Assembly: GCF_945915435.1 (NCBI RefSeq)
Contig: NZ_CAMEFG010000001.1
Span: 1-64,000, forward strand
Direction of reading: 5' to 3'
Length of the DNA: 64,000 nucleotides
Source: an uncultured Paracoccus sp.
Lineage (GTDB): Bacteria > Pseudomonadota > Alphaproteobacteria > Rhodobacterales > Rhodobacteraceae
The translations under genes and the position numbers were made by a program. Shown piece after piece: positions 1 to 7,905 of the stretch. Below the pieces are notes generated by a model. The model saw only the letters and a list, made by a program, of their open reading frames with translations. It was not told the DNA's origin and made no database searches. Position 1 is the stretch's first letter; each line of letters starts with the position of its first letter.

Positions 1-116
1 TCGCGGGCCTGCTGATCACCACCGAAGCCATGATCGCCGAAAAGCCCGAGCCGAAGCCGGCCGGCGGCGGCATGCCCGACATGGGCGGGATGGGTGGCAT
101 GGGCGGCATGATGTAA
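1..116 (+). CDS. groEL: Chaperonin GroEL, C-terminal end (partial)
   Basis: Only the last 37 or so codons are inside the window. The visible peptide contains [15 protein letters not shown] followed by the glycine-methionine tail [16 protein letters not shown], which is the flexible C-terminal tail that projects into the GroEL cavity. The reading frame is set by the TAA at 114-116. GroEL assists protein folding in the cytosol in an ATP-dependent cycle with GroES. The start lies upstream of the window, so completeness and regulation cannot be judged. A strong terminator follows within 25 bases, so this gene ends its operon. Confidence 0.95.
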   Translation, partial: AGLLITTEAMIAEKPEPKPAGGGMPDMGGMGGMGGMM

Positions 117-137
117 GCAGCCCGCCACAGGCACGAA

Positions 138-163
138 AGGCCGCCCCAAGGGGCGGCCTTTTT
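138..163 (+). terminator. Rho-independent terminator after groEL
   Basis: A perfect 10-bp stem AGGCCGCCCC / GGGGCGGCCT with an AA loop core (realistically a larger loop) runs directly into a T tract. It sits 22 bases after the groEL stop codon. Confidence 0.85.
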
Positions 164-196
164 CATGGCGGCAACCATCCGGCGATGGCCCGGCCA

Positions 197-964
197 TTAC
201 AGCGCCCTGTCGATATGCCGGGCAAGGGTCGCAGCCAGGTGCCGGGCATCCTCGCGCCGGTCGCTCCAGTCGTCCGCGATCTTGCCCAGATATGCCTTTC
301 GCGCATATTCCAGCGTTGCACCGTCGCGCTGGCCGACTTTCGGCACGGCCCATGCGGCGGCGGCATCCTTGGTGACGAATGCGCCGCTGCTGGCCGTGTG
401 CCACATCCTTGCAAGCGTCAGCAGGATGTTGCGCTCATCCCCGTGCAGCCCCGCCGCCAGGGTCGGAAGCAGCGCGCGCATGGCCCGGCGAACATCGCTG
501 GCCGGGATCTCGGGCAGGAAGCGCGACAAGGGCGGCCCCAGCAGAGGCACAGATTCCCGCAAAGCCTGCGCCAGCACCAGCGTATGTTCGGGATCGTGGG
601 CCGGGACCGGCGCCTCGCCTGCCTCGAACGCATCGCGCAGCCATTCGCCATAGACGAATTCGGCGCGGGCCGGATCGCTGCACCCGGCAAGGTCGGCGCG
701 GCGAAACACCATGACCTCGAGGCAGCGCGGGCCTTCCGGCTTGGCAGGATGGCGGGCCGAAAGCCGCGACAGCGCCGCCGCAAGATCGCGACGCGGATCC
801 GCCGCCAGATCATCGTCGATCACCGCGATCAGGTCGATGTCGCTTTGTGGCCGAAGCCCGCCCGATACGGCCGAGCCGTGCAGGCAGACCGCCAGAAGCC
901 CCTCGCCCAGAATGCCGCGCAGGGCGGCCAGCGCCGCCTGCACCTGTTCGCTGCGATCGGGCAT
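197..964 (-). CDS. AadA-like aminoglycoside nucleotidyltransferase
   Basis: This 255-aa protein has the nucleotidyltransferase signature of ANT(3'')/AadA enzymes: HGSAVSGGLRPQSDIDLI at residues 29-46, with Asp42 and Asp44 as expected metal ligands and Glu83 in LEVMVF as the expected catalytic base. Length is close to that of AadA (about 260 aa). The family transfers AMP from ATP to a hydroxyl of streptomycin or spectinomycin; a chromosomal copy could have another substrate. There is no integron, attC site or mobile element nearby, and base composition matches the neighbours, so this looks like a resident gene. It lies convergent to groEL and 42 bases downstream of uup on the same strand. The family call is firm; the drug range is inferred. 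Confidence 0.75.
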   Translation of the reverse strand: MPDRSEQVQAALAALRGILGEGLLAVCLHGSAVSGGLRPQSDIDLIAVIDDDLAADPRRDLAAALSRLSARHPAKPEGPRCLEVMVFRRADLAGCSDPARAEFVYGEWLRDAFEAGEAPVPAHDPEHTLVLAQALRESVPLLGPPLSRFLPEIPASDVRRAMRALLPTLAAGLHGDERNILLTLARMWHTASSGAFVTKDAAAAWAVPKVGQRDGATLEYARKAYLGKIADDWSDRREDARHLAATLARHIDRAL

Positions 965-1006
965 GGCGGCATCCTTCCTGTCAAGGGGCGTTCAAGCCCC
1001 CCCCCC

Positions 1007-2818
1007 TTAACCCGCGTCCTTTTCCGCCAGTTCCAGCCATTCCTCTTCCGCCGCGGCCAGGGCGGCCTGGCGATCGGCCAGCCCCTCGCTGGCCTTGCGG
1101 AACTTGGCCGGGGCGGTCTGGAACAGGTCAGGTTGGGCGAGGAACTCGGTCAGCTTGCCGATCTCGGCCTCAAGCCGTTCGATCACGGCGGGCAGTTCGG
1201 CAAGGCGGTGCTTTTCGGTGAAGGACAGGCCGGTCTTTCCCTGCGGGGTCTTTTCCTGCGGGGCCGGTGCGGGCCGGGCGGCAGGTCCGGGCGCAACCGG
1301 GGTGGCGGTGTCGGGCCGCTGCGCGCGATAATCCGACCAGCCGCCGGGATAGAGCGTCGCGCGCCCGTCGCCCTCCATCGCGATGGTCGCGGTCGCCACG
1401 CGGTCGATGAAGTCGCGGTCGTGGCTGACCAGCAGCACCGTGCCGTCATATTCGCCAAGCAGGTCCTGCAACAGGTCCAGCGTTTCGACGTCCAGGTCGT
1501 TCGTCGGTTCGTCCAGCACCAGAAGGTTCGAGGGCTGAGCCATGATCTTCGCCAGCAAGAGGCGCGCCTTTTCACCGCCCGACAGGCTGCCCACGGGCGC
1601 GCGCGCCTGCGCCTCGTCGAACAGGAAGTCCTTGAGATAAGCCACGACATGACGCGGATTGCCGCGCACCATCACCTGATCGGCCCGCCCCGAAACACGC
1701 ATCAAGGCATCCCCCGTCAGCGCGTCCCACAGCGTCACGCTGTCGTCGATGGCGCTGCGGGTCTGGTCGAAGACCGCGATGTCCAGATTGGTGCCCAGCT
1801 TCACCTCGCCCGTGTCGGGGGGGATTTCGCCGGTCAGCATCTTGATCAGCGTCGTCTTGCCCGCCCCGTTCGGCCCCACGAAGGCCAGCCGGTCGCCGCG
1901 CATCACGCGCAGGTCGAAAGGCCGCAGGATCACCCGGTCGCCGAAGGATTTGGAAATCCCGCGCGCGTCGATCACCCGACGGCCAGACTGCTGGGCCGTT
2001 TCCAGCTCCATCGCGGCGGTGCCCTGGCGGCGGATCTGGGCGGCGCGCTGCTGGCGCAGGTCGGCCAGTGCGCGGAGGCGGCCCTGGTTGCGCTTGCGCC
2101 GGGCGCTGATGCCCTCGACCGCCCAACGGGCTTCCGCCTTGATCTTGCGGTCCAGCTTGTGGCGGGCCTCGTCCTCGGCGGCCCAGGTGGTTTTGCGCCA
2201 TTCCTCGAAGGCGTTGAAACCCTTGTCCTGGCGGCGCACCTGCCCGCGGTCGATCCACAGGGTCGCGCGGGTCAGCGCGCGCAGAAAGGCGCGGTCGTGG
2301 CTGATCAGGACGAAGGCGGCGCGGGTAGCGGCAAGCTGTTCCTCGAGCCAGGCGATGGCCTCGATGTCCAGGTGGTTGGTCGGCTCGTCCAGCAGCATCA
2401 GCTCGGGCGCCTGCGCCATCAGACGCGCCAGCGCCGCGCGGCGGCGTTCCCCGCCCGAGGCGGTGGCGACGGGGCGGTCGGGGTCGAACTTCAACCCCTC
2501 GGCGGCCATTTCGATGCGATAGGCCTCCTCGGGCGGAAGGCCGGCGCCGGCATAATCGCCAAGCGTGGGATAGGCCGAAAGGTCGGGATCCTGCTCCATA
2601 TACCCGGCCGAGGTTCCGGCGGGCATGACCACGCTGCCCGCGTCAGGCTCGACCAGCCCCGCCATGACCTTCATCAGCGTCGACTTGCCGGAACCGTTGC
2701 GGCCGACCAGCGCGATGCGGTCGCCCTGCTGAACGGTCAGGCTCAGGTCGTGGAAAACGGGATCGCCGCCGAAGGTCAGCGAAATATCGGTGAGTTGCAA
2801 TAAAGGAGCGCGGGCCAT
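1007..2818 (-). CDS. uup: ABC-F family ATPase (Uup-like)
   Basis: A 603-aa soluble protein with two ABC cassettes and no membrane segment, as in ABC-F proteins that act on ribosomes or DNA. The first Walker A GRNGSGKST is near residues 39-47, the first signature SGGERRR near 121 and Walker B LLDEPTNHLD near 142. The second Walker A GPNGAGKTT is near 315. The charged linker of about 80 residues between cassettes and the C-terminal coiled coil (about 530-603, rich in Leu, Glu and Ala) are typical of Uup, which suppresses precise transposon excision and helps ribosome or Holliday junction handling in E. coli. The start ATG at 2818 gives the expected N-terminus. Confidence 0.85.
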   Translation of the reverse strand: MARAPLLQLTDISLTFGGDPVFHDLSLTVQQGDRIALVGRNGSGKSTLMKVMAGLVEPDAGSVVMPAGTSAGYMEQDPDLSAYPTLGDYAGAGLPPEEAYRIEMAAEGLKFDPDRPVATASGGERRRAALARLMAQAPELMLLDEPTNHLDIEAIAWLEEQLAATRAAFVLISHDRAFLRALTRATLWIDRGQVRRQDKGFNAFEEWRKTTWAAEDEARHKLDRKIKAEARWAVEGISARRKRNQGRLRALADLRQQRAAQIRRQGTAAMELETAQQSGRRVIDARGISKSFGDRVILRPFDLRVMRGDRLAFVGPNGAGKTTLIKMLTGEIPPDTGEVKLGTNLDIAVFDQTRSAIDDSVTLWDALTGDALMRVSGRADQVMVRGNPRHVVAYLKDFLFDEAQARAPVGSLSGGEKARLLLAKIMAQPSNLLVLDEPTNDLDVETLDLLQDLLGEYDGTVLLVSHDRDFIDRVATATIAMEGDGRATLYPGGWSDYRAQRPDTATPVAPGPAARPAPAPQEKTPQGKTGLSFTEKHRLAELPAVIERLEAEIGKLTEFLAQPDLFQTAPAKFRKASEGLADRQAALAAAEEEWLELAEKDAG

Positions 2819-2860
2819 GCCGCGCGACTACCCTGCCCCGCGCGCAAGGTCAATCTGCGC

Positions 2861-3871
2861 TTAAAGCTGCGCCAGCAATCGCCCCGCCAGATCGTGCAAC
2901 TGGTTGCGATAGCCCGTCCGCCCCGAGGGCGCGTCGGGGTCCGAGGTGACGGCGATGGCGACGGGCGGCTGACCGCGTTCCGCCGGTGCGACATAGATCA
3001 TCTGCCCGCCATAACCCCAGCCGTAGCAGACCTGCCGCCCGGCCATGCGATCCAGGAACCAGCCGTAGCCGTAGCCCGCCCCGGTGAAGGCCGAGGCCGT
3101 GCGCCGCACCCAGCTTTCCCCGATCCAGCCCTGCGGGATGACCAGTTCCTGCCCGGCCAGCCCGCCCGCCGCGTAAAGCGCGCCGAAGGCCAGCAGCGAC
3201 CGCGTGGACATGGCCATCTGGTTGCCGCCCAGGTAGATCCCCTGCGGATCGCGATCCCAGCCTGCGATGGCAAAGCCCGGCACCGGACCCAGCCAGTCGC
3301 GCGCCAGTTCCAGCGTGGATCGCCCCGATGCCCGCGTCAGCGCCGCCGAAAGCAGATGGGTCGAGGCGGTCGAGTAAAGCATCCTGCCCCCCGGCTCGGC
3401 CACGAAGGGCGCGGCCAGCGCGTCGCGCACCCAGTTCGGGCTGGACACCCAACGCCCGTAAGCGGCGCCGGATTTCCGCTCAAGCCCCGCCTGCATGGAC
3501 AGCAGGTGACCGACGGTAACGCGGCCAAGGCGGGGGTCGGGGCTTTCGGGCAGGTCGTCGCGCAGGATCTGCGCCACGGGCTGGTCCACCCCCGCGAACA
3601 CGCCCCGCCCGATGGCGATCCCGGTCAGGGCCGAGACGATGGATTTCGACGCCGACTTGATATTCGTCGGCTGGTCGGCGGTGAACCGGCCATAGCCCCG
3701 CGCCGCGATTTCGTCCCCCGCCTGCCAGATCGCGATGGCGCGCAACTGCGGCAAGGCGGCGGCCTCGTCCAGGATTTCGGTCGGTCGGGCATCGCCCCGG
3801 CGCGCGGCGATCAGCGCGGGGGCGGCAAGGGCAAGCGACAGGGCGGCGCGGCGGGACAGCGTGGGATCCAT
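2861..3871 (-). CDS. Serine hydrolase, beta-lactamase / class C PBP fold
   Basis: A 336-aa protein starting at MDPTLSRRAA, with a Tat- or Sec-like leader (RR followed by a hydrophobic stretch to about residue 20). The catalytic SxxK motif is S73-A-S-K76, and a tyrosine in the LYSTAST segment fits the second catalytic element. This layout matches the family that includes 6-aminohexanoate-dimer hydrolase and esterases such as EstB; it lacks an obvious carboxypeptidase extension. It is probably periplasmic. A longer reading frame exists upstream to 4189, but that part lies antisense to the DUF2218 gene and reads as non-coding, so the ATG at 3871 is preferred. The substrate is unknown. Confidence 0.8.
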   Translation of the reverse strand: MDPTLSRRAALSLALAAPALIAARRGDARPTEILDEAAALPQLRAIAIWQAGDEIAARGYGRFTADQPTNIKSASKSIVSALTGIAIGRGVFAGVDQPVAQILRDDLPESPDPRLGRVTVGHLLSMQAGLERKSGAAYGRWVSSPNWVRDALAAPFVAEPGGRMLYSTASTHLLSAALTRASGRSTLELARDWLGPVPGFAIAGWDRDPQGIYLGGNQMAMSTRSLLAFGALYAAGGLAGQELVIPQGWIGESWVRRTASAFTGAGYGYGWFLDRMAGRQVCYGWGYGGQMIYVAPAERGQPPVAIAVTSDPDAPSGRTGYRNQLHDLAGRLLAQL

Positions 3872-4002
3872 GCGCGCAGGATAACCCGGCGGGCGCCCCC
3901 TGCGCGAGATCATTCGCTTCAACTTGCCGCCATCGTGCCCTTGACCTTGGCCGCGCGGCGGCCCAGCTTCCCGCTGGAAACGGAAAGCGAAGGATTGCCC
4001 AG

Positions 4003-4290
4003 ATGATGCGCTCGACCTGCGACACGCCCACGGAACACGCCAGCCGCTATCTTCAGCAATTGTGCAAGCATTGGATGCACAAGTTCGCCGTGGAATTCGA
4101 CGCTCAGGCGGGCCGGATCGCGCTGGCCGACGACGTCGCGCTGGCGATGCGGGCCGATCCGGCGGCCCTGCACCTGGAACTGGACGCACCCGACGCCGAC
4201 ACGCTGGAACGGTGGCAGACGGTCGTCGCCAACCACCTCGAACGCTTCGGCTTCCGCGAGGAACTGGCCTTCGACTGGAAGGCGGCCTGA
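4003..4290 (+). CDS. DUF2218 family protein
   Basis: A 95-aa protein with the DUF2218 pattern: an N-terminal Thr/Ala-rich helix, LCKHWMHKFAVEFD, and a C-terminal segment ending FGFREELAFDWKAA. Members are small alpha/beta proteins, often near siderophore or metal genes, with no established biochemical role. Here it stands alone, divergent from the serine hydrolase and 60 bases before dnaX. Two consecutive ATG codons are present (4003 and 4006); either could be used. Confidence 0.75.
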   Translation: MMRSTCDTPTEHASRYLQQLCKHWMHKFAVEFDAQAGRIALADDVALAMRADPAALHLELDAPDADTLERWQTVVANHLERFGFREELAFDWKAA

Positions 4291-4350
4291 CGGTTGCCGA
4301 TGCCGGGCCGCGCCGCTAAGGTGGCGCGGTCTTTCAAGCAGGGCGGCAGG

Positions 4351-6123
4351 ATGAGCGAAAGCGGACAGAACTATCAGGTGCTGGCGCGGAAATACCGCCC
4401 CGAGACCTTTGCCGACCTGGTTGGGCAAGATGCGATGGTGCGCACCCTGAAAAACGCCTTCGCCGCCGACCGGATCGCGCAAGCCTTTGTCCTGACGGGG
4501 ATTCGCGGCACCGGCAAGACGACGACCGCGCGCATCATCGCCAAGGGGCTGAACTGCATCGGTCCCGACGGTGCGGGCGGTCCCACGACCCAGCCCTGCG
4601 GTGTCTGCGAGCATTGCCTGGCCATCAGCGAGGGCCGCCACGTCGATGTGATGGAGATGGACGCGGCCTCGCGCACCGGCGTCGGTGACATCCGCGAGAT
4701 CATCGAAAGCGTCCATTACCGGGCGGCCAGCGCGCGCTACAAGATCTATATCATCGACGAAGTTCACATGCTGTCCACCAGCGCCTTCAACGCGCTGCTC
4801 AAGACGCTGGAAGAACCGCCGCCGCATGTGAAATTCATCTTCGCCACCACGGAAATCCGCAAGGTGCCGGTCACGGTGCTGTCGCGCTGCCAGCGCTTCG
4901 ACCTGCGCCGGATCGAACCCGAAGTGATGATCGCCCTTCTGAAGCGCATCGCCGATGCCGAAGGCGCGCAGATATCGGGCGACGCGCTGGCGCTGATCAC
5001 GCGGGCCGCCGAAGGCAGCGCCCGCGACGCGACCAGCCTGCTGGATCAGGCGATCAGCCACGGCGCGGGCGAGACGACCGCCCCGCAGGTCCGCGCCATG
5101 CTGGGGCTGGCGGACCGGGGCCGGGTGCTGGACCTGTTCGACATGATCCTGCGCGGCGCCGCCGCCGAGGCGCTGACCGAGTTGCAGACCCAATATGCCG
5201 ACGGCGCCGACCCCATCGCCGTGCTGCGCGACCTGGCCGAGATCACGCATTGGATCTCTATCCTCAAGATCACGCCCGAGGCCATCGACGACCCCACCAT
5301 CGGCCCCGACGAGGCCCGGCGCGGCAAGGAATTCGCCGAAAACGTGCCCATGCGCGCGCTGACCCGGCTGTGGCAGTTGCTGCTGAAGTCGATCGAAGAG
5401 GTCTCGGTCGCGCCCAACGCCATGATGGCGGCGGAAATGGCGGTGATCCGCCTGACCCATGTCGCCGACCTGCCCGATCCGGATGCGCTGATCCGCAAGG
5501 TCCAGGCCTCGCTTGCCGCGGGCGAATTCTCGCCCGTCGCCGCGCCGGGGACCGGGGGCGCGGGGAACGCCCCGCAGGCGATGCGGCGTCCCGCGCCCGC
5601 CACCGCCACGGCAGGCAATGCCGCGCTGGCCGTAGCCCCCGATGCGGTCACCGCGCTGCACGACTTTCCCGCCGTGGTCGAGTTGATCCGCAGGATGCGC
5701 GACATGCAATTGCTGCTGGCGGTCGAGGATCACGTGCAACTGGTCCGCTACCAGCCCGGCCGGATCGAGTTCCAGCCCACCGCCGACGCCCCCGCCGATC
5801 TGGCGCAAAAGCTGGCCGAGCGGTTGCGAAGCTGGACCGGCGGGCATCGCTGGGTCGTCACCCTGGCCAATGAGGGCGGCCAGCCCACCATCTCGCGAAC
5901 CCGCGAGGCCGAGCAAGAAGCCATCCGCCAGCGCGCCATGCAAAACCCCATCGCACAGGCGATCTTCGCCAGCTTTCCGGGCGCGCAGATCACCGACATC
6001 CGCAAGGCCCCTGCCGGGACGGCGGTTGAAATCGACGCGGGCGAGGATACATCCTCGCATGAAACCGCCGACGGCGTCGTCGCCGAGGTCGAGGAATGGG
6101 ACCCCTTCGAGGATGAGGACTGA
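4351..6123 (+). CDS. dnaX: DNA polymerase III subunits gamma/tau
   Basis: A 590-aa clamp-loader ATPase. Walker A GIRGTGKTT is at residues 50-58; zinc-binding cysteines are at about 69, 83, 86 and 89 (CGVCEHC); Walker B IIDEVHML and the sensor LSRCQRF follow. The C-terminal part beyond about residue 400 is the variable tau region that contacts polymerase and helicase in E. coli. ATG at 4351 is preferred to an upstream ATG at 4294 because the canonical LARKYRPETFADLVGQ follows directly. It begins the operon dnaX-ebfC-recR, with 3 bases between dnaX and the next start. I see no convincing slippery heptamer for making a short gamma form, but did not test this rigorously. Confidence 0.95.
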   Translation: MSESGQNYQVLARKYRPETFADLVGQDAMVRTLKNAFAADRIAQAFVLTGIRGTGKTTTARIIAKGLNCIGPDGAGGPTTQPCGVCEHCLAISEGRHVDVMEMDAASRTGVGDIREIIESVHYRAASARYKIYIIDEVHMLSTSAFNALLKTLEEPPPHVKFIFATTEIRKVPVTVLSRCQRFDLRRIEPEVMIALLKRIADAEGAQISGDALALITRAAEGSARDATSLLDQAISHGAGETTAPQVRAMLGLADRGRVLDLFDMILRGAAAEALTELQTQYADGADPIAVLRDLAEITHWISILKITPEAIDDPTIGPDEARRGKEFAENVPMRALTRLWQLLLKSIEEVSVAPNAMMAAEMAVIRLTHVADLPDPDALIRKVQASLAAGEFSPVAAPGTGGAGNAPQAMRRPAPATATAGNAALAVAPDAVTALHDFPAVVELIRRMRDMQLLLAVEDHVQLVRYQPGRIEFQPTADAPADLAQKLAERLRSWTGGHRWVVTLANEGGQPTISRTREAEQEAIRQRAMQNPIAQAIFASFPGAQITDIRKAPAGTAVEIDAGEDTSSHETADGVVAEVEEWDPFEDED

Positions 6124-6126
6124 AAG

Positions 6127-6471
6127 ATGATCAAGGGATTGGAAGGCTTGGGCGATCTGTCCGGCATGATGCAGGCCGCGCAGGAAATGCAGACGAAGAT
6201 GGCCGAGATGCAGGAAACGCTGGCCCGCACCATCGTCACCGGCGAATCCGGGGGCGGTCTGGTCAAGGCCCGCGCCACCGCCAAGGGCGAATTGACGGGG
6301 CTGGACATCGACCCCTCGATCTTTCGGTCAGAGGACAAGGAAATCGTCGAGGACCTGATCCTTGCCGCGATCAAGGACGCGCAGAAACGCGCCGCCGACA
6401 CCTCGCAGCAGGAAATGGCAAAGATCGCAAGCAGCATGGGCCTGCCGCCCGACGTGAAATTCCCCTTCTGA
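6127..6471 (+). CDS. ebfC: Nucleoid-associated protein EbfC/YbaB
   Basis: A 114-aa YbaB/EbfC family protein with the N-terminal amphipathic helix ([17 protein letters not shown]) and the conserved core around [11 protein letters not shown]. It forms a dimer that binds DNA and is encoded between dnaX and recR in many bacteria, as here. Spacing of 3 bases to dnaX and 22 bases to recR indicates one transcript. Confidence 0.93.
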   Translation: MIKGLEGLGDLSGMMQAAQEMQTKMAEMQETLARTIVTGESGGGLVKARATAKGELTGLDIDPSIFRSEDKEIVEDLILAAIKDAQKRAADTSQQEMAKIASSMGLPPDVKFPF

Positions 6472-6493
6472 GCGCGGCAGGACGGCCAACCGC

Positions 6494-7099
6494 ATGAGCG
6501 AGGGTAACGGCACCGGCGATATCCAGGCCCTGATCGCGCAGATCGCGCGGCTGCCGGGGCTTGGCCCACGCTCGGCCCGGCGCATCGTGCTGCACCTGAT
6601 CCGCAAGCGCGCGGGCCAGATGGCGCCGCTTGCCGCGCTGATGGCCGAGGTCGCCGAAAACTCGCGCGAATGCGTGAGTTGCGGCAATATCTCGGATGGC
6701 GACATCTGCCCGATCTGCACCGACCCGGCCCGCGCCACCGGGGAAATCTGCGTGGTGACGGATGTGGCCGACCTTTGGGCGCTGGAACGCGGGCGGGCCT
6801 TTGGCGGGCGCTACCACGTCCTTGGCGGCAGCCTGTCGGCGCTGGATGAAATCGGCCCCGAGGACCTGCGCATCCCGCAACTGCTGGAACGGATCGCGCA
6901 GGAGGGTATCTCGGAGGTGATCCTCGCCCTGGCCGCCACGGTGGAAGGCCAGACCACCGCCCATTACATCGCCGAGGCGCTGGCGGGCACCGGCGTCGCC
7001 GTCACCGGGCTGGCCCAAGGCGTCCCCATCGGCGGAGAACTGGACTTCCTGGACGACGGCACCCTCACCGCGGCCCTTCGCGCAAGACGCCGCCTGTAA
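6494..7099 (+). CDS. recR: Recombination mediator RecR
   Basis: A 201-aa RecR. It has an N-terminal helix-hairpin-helix ([12 protein letters not shown]), a C4 zinc finger with cysteines near 60, 63, 72 and 75, and a TOPRIM domain beginning [14 protein letters not shown]. RecR works with RecO (and RecF) to load RecA on SSB-coated single-stranded DNA. It is the last gene of the dnaX operon and is followed by two hairpins, the second with a T tract. Confidence 0.96.
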   Translation: MSEGNGTGDIQALIAQIARLPGLGPRSARRIVLHLIRKRAGQMAPLAALMAEVAENSRECVSCGNISDGDICPICTDPARATGEICVVTDVADLWALERGRAFGGRYHVLGGSLSALDEIGPEDLRIPQLLERIAQEGISEVILALAATVEGQTTAHYIAEALAGTGVAVTGLAQGVPIGGELDFLDDGTLTAALRARRRL

Positions 7100-7103
7100 C
7101 GGC

Positions 7104-7128
7104 AAGGCGCGGGAAAATCCCGCGCCTT
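7104..7128 (+). terminator. Hairpin just after recR
   Basis: A perfect 11-bp stem, AAGGCGCGGGA / TCCCGCGCCTT, with an AAA loop, 4 bases after the recR stop. It has no T tract, so alone it is a weak terminator; it may protect the transcript 3' end or act together with the next hairpin. Confidence 0.5.
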
Positions 7129-7140
7129 CAATCAAATGGC

Positions 7141-7165
7141 GTGCGGGCTTTGCCCGCACATTTTT
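7141..7165 (+). terminator. Rho-independent terminator of the dnaX-ebfC-recR operon
   Basis: Stem GTGCGGGC / GCCCGCAC with a TTT loop, one A, then TTTTT. This is the best intrinsic terminator in the recR-hsp20 gap. Confidence 0.8.
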
Positions 7166-7171
7166 ATTCAA

Positions 7172-7192
7172 GGGGCCGGATTTTCCGGCCCC
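7172..7192 (-). terminator. Hairpin downstream of hsp20
   Basis: Stem GGGGCCGGA / TCCGGCCCC is perfect over 9 bp. Read on the minus strand it lies 22 bases after the hsp20 stop and is followed by TTGAATAAAA, so the T tract is poor. It probably ends the hsp20 transcript or stabilises it. Confidence 0.45.
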
Positions 7193-7213
7193 GCCGCTGG
7201 TCAGGCCCCGTGC

Positions 7214-7669
7214 TCAGGCATCCAGTTTGCCGACGGCTTTCGCCGGTTTCGCGATCTCGATCCGGCGGGGTTTCAGCGCCTCGGGCAATTCGCGCACCAG
7301 GTCGATATGCAGCATCCCGTCAAGATGGCTGGCGCCCTCGACCCGGACGTGATCGGCAAGGGTGAACTTGCGCTCGAACGCGCGGGTGGCGATGCCGCGA
7401 TGCAGGTAGTTGCGCCCTTCATCCTCGTCGGCCTGCTTGCGGCCCGAGACGATGACGGCGCCTTCCTTCACCTCGACCGACAGGTCGTCGGCAGAAAAGC
7501 CGGCGACGGCGATCGAGATGCGATAGGCGTTCTCGCCCGTCTTTTCGATATTGTAGGGCGGATAACCCTGCTGCGGCAGGTCGCTGGCCAGCGCGCGGTC
7601 CAGCACATCGGCGATCCGGTCGAAGCCGACCGAGGCACGGTAAAGCGGGGTCAGGTCAAAGTTTCGCAT
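7214..7669 (-). CDS. Small heat-shock protein, Hsp20/IbpA family
   Basis: A 151-aa alpha-crystallin protein that binds unfolding proteins for later refolding. The start at 7669 gives MRNFDLTPLYRASVGFDRI, the typical IbpA-type N-terminus. The crystallin domain spans about residues 35-125 (YRISIAVAGFSADDL, then RAFERKFTLADHV), and a C-terminal I-x-I motif (RRIEIAKP) needed for oligomer formation is present. An ATG further upstream (7747) would add a segment unlike the family. A sigma-32-like promoter (7759-7788) and a 5' leader that can fold over the ribosome binding site indicate heat control at both transcription and translation. Confidence 0.93.
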   Translation of the reverse strand: MRNFDLTPLYRASVGFDRIADVLDRALASDLPQQGYPPYNIEKTGENAYRISIAVAGFSADDLSVEVKEGAVIVSGRKQADEDEGRNYLHRGIATRAFERKFTLADHVRVEGASHLDGMLHIDLVRELPEALKPRRIEIAKPAKAVGKLDA

Positions 7670-7694
7670 GTCGCATCCTTTTTCAAAGCGATAC
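7669..7694 (-). promoter_or_regulatory. Possible RNA thermometer over the hsp20 start
   Basis: On the minus-strand transcript, UCGC upstream of the Shine-Dalgarno AAGGA can pair with GCGA between it and the AUG. The enclosed UUU can make weak U-G and U-A pairs with AGG, masking the ribosome site. This resembles fourU-type thermometers of small heat-shock genes. The structure is short and was only judged by eye. Confidence 0.4.
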
Positions 7695-7758
7695 AAGCTT
7701 GCCCCCCGAAAGGGCGGGCGGTTTCCCGGATGCCCGTCGCGGGCCATCCGACAGGGGG

Positions 7759-7788
7759 AATCTGGGAAGCCCGCCGCGGCGTTTCAAG
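7759..7788 (-). promoter_or_regulatory. Sigma-32 (RpoH) type promoter for hsp20
   Basis: On the minus strand CTTGAAA is followed after 15 bases by CCCAGATT, close to the RpoH consensus CTTGAAA-spacer-CCCCATNT. It implies a 5' leader of roughly 80 bases before the hsp20 start. Confidence 0.7.
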
Positions 7789-7905
7789 CCCCCGCATCGG
7801 GGGCTGCGTGCGCGATGACGATTGCATCCGCGCGGCTTTGCTGTGATCTTGCGGGCCAACCGCAACGATCCGCCCGATACCGGGCCGCGCCGACTGGGAC
7901 ATGCG

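Noticed and set aside
185..2803. Very long open frame (872 codons) on the plus strand
   Set aside because: It is antisense to the AadA-like and Uup genes, has no domain I recognise and is rich in Arg, Gly, His and Gln, as expected for shadow frames in GC-rich DNA.
5250..5873. 207-codon second frame inside dnaX as a possible overlapping gene
   Set aside because: Composition and lack of domain indicate a shadow frame.
3919..6060. 713-codon minus-strand frame opposite dnaX
   Set aside because: Shadow of dnaX; no domain, composition biased, no ribosome site.
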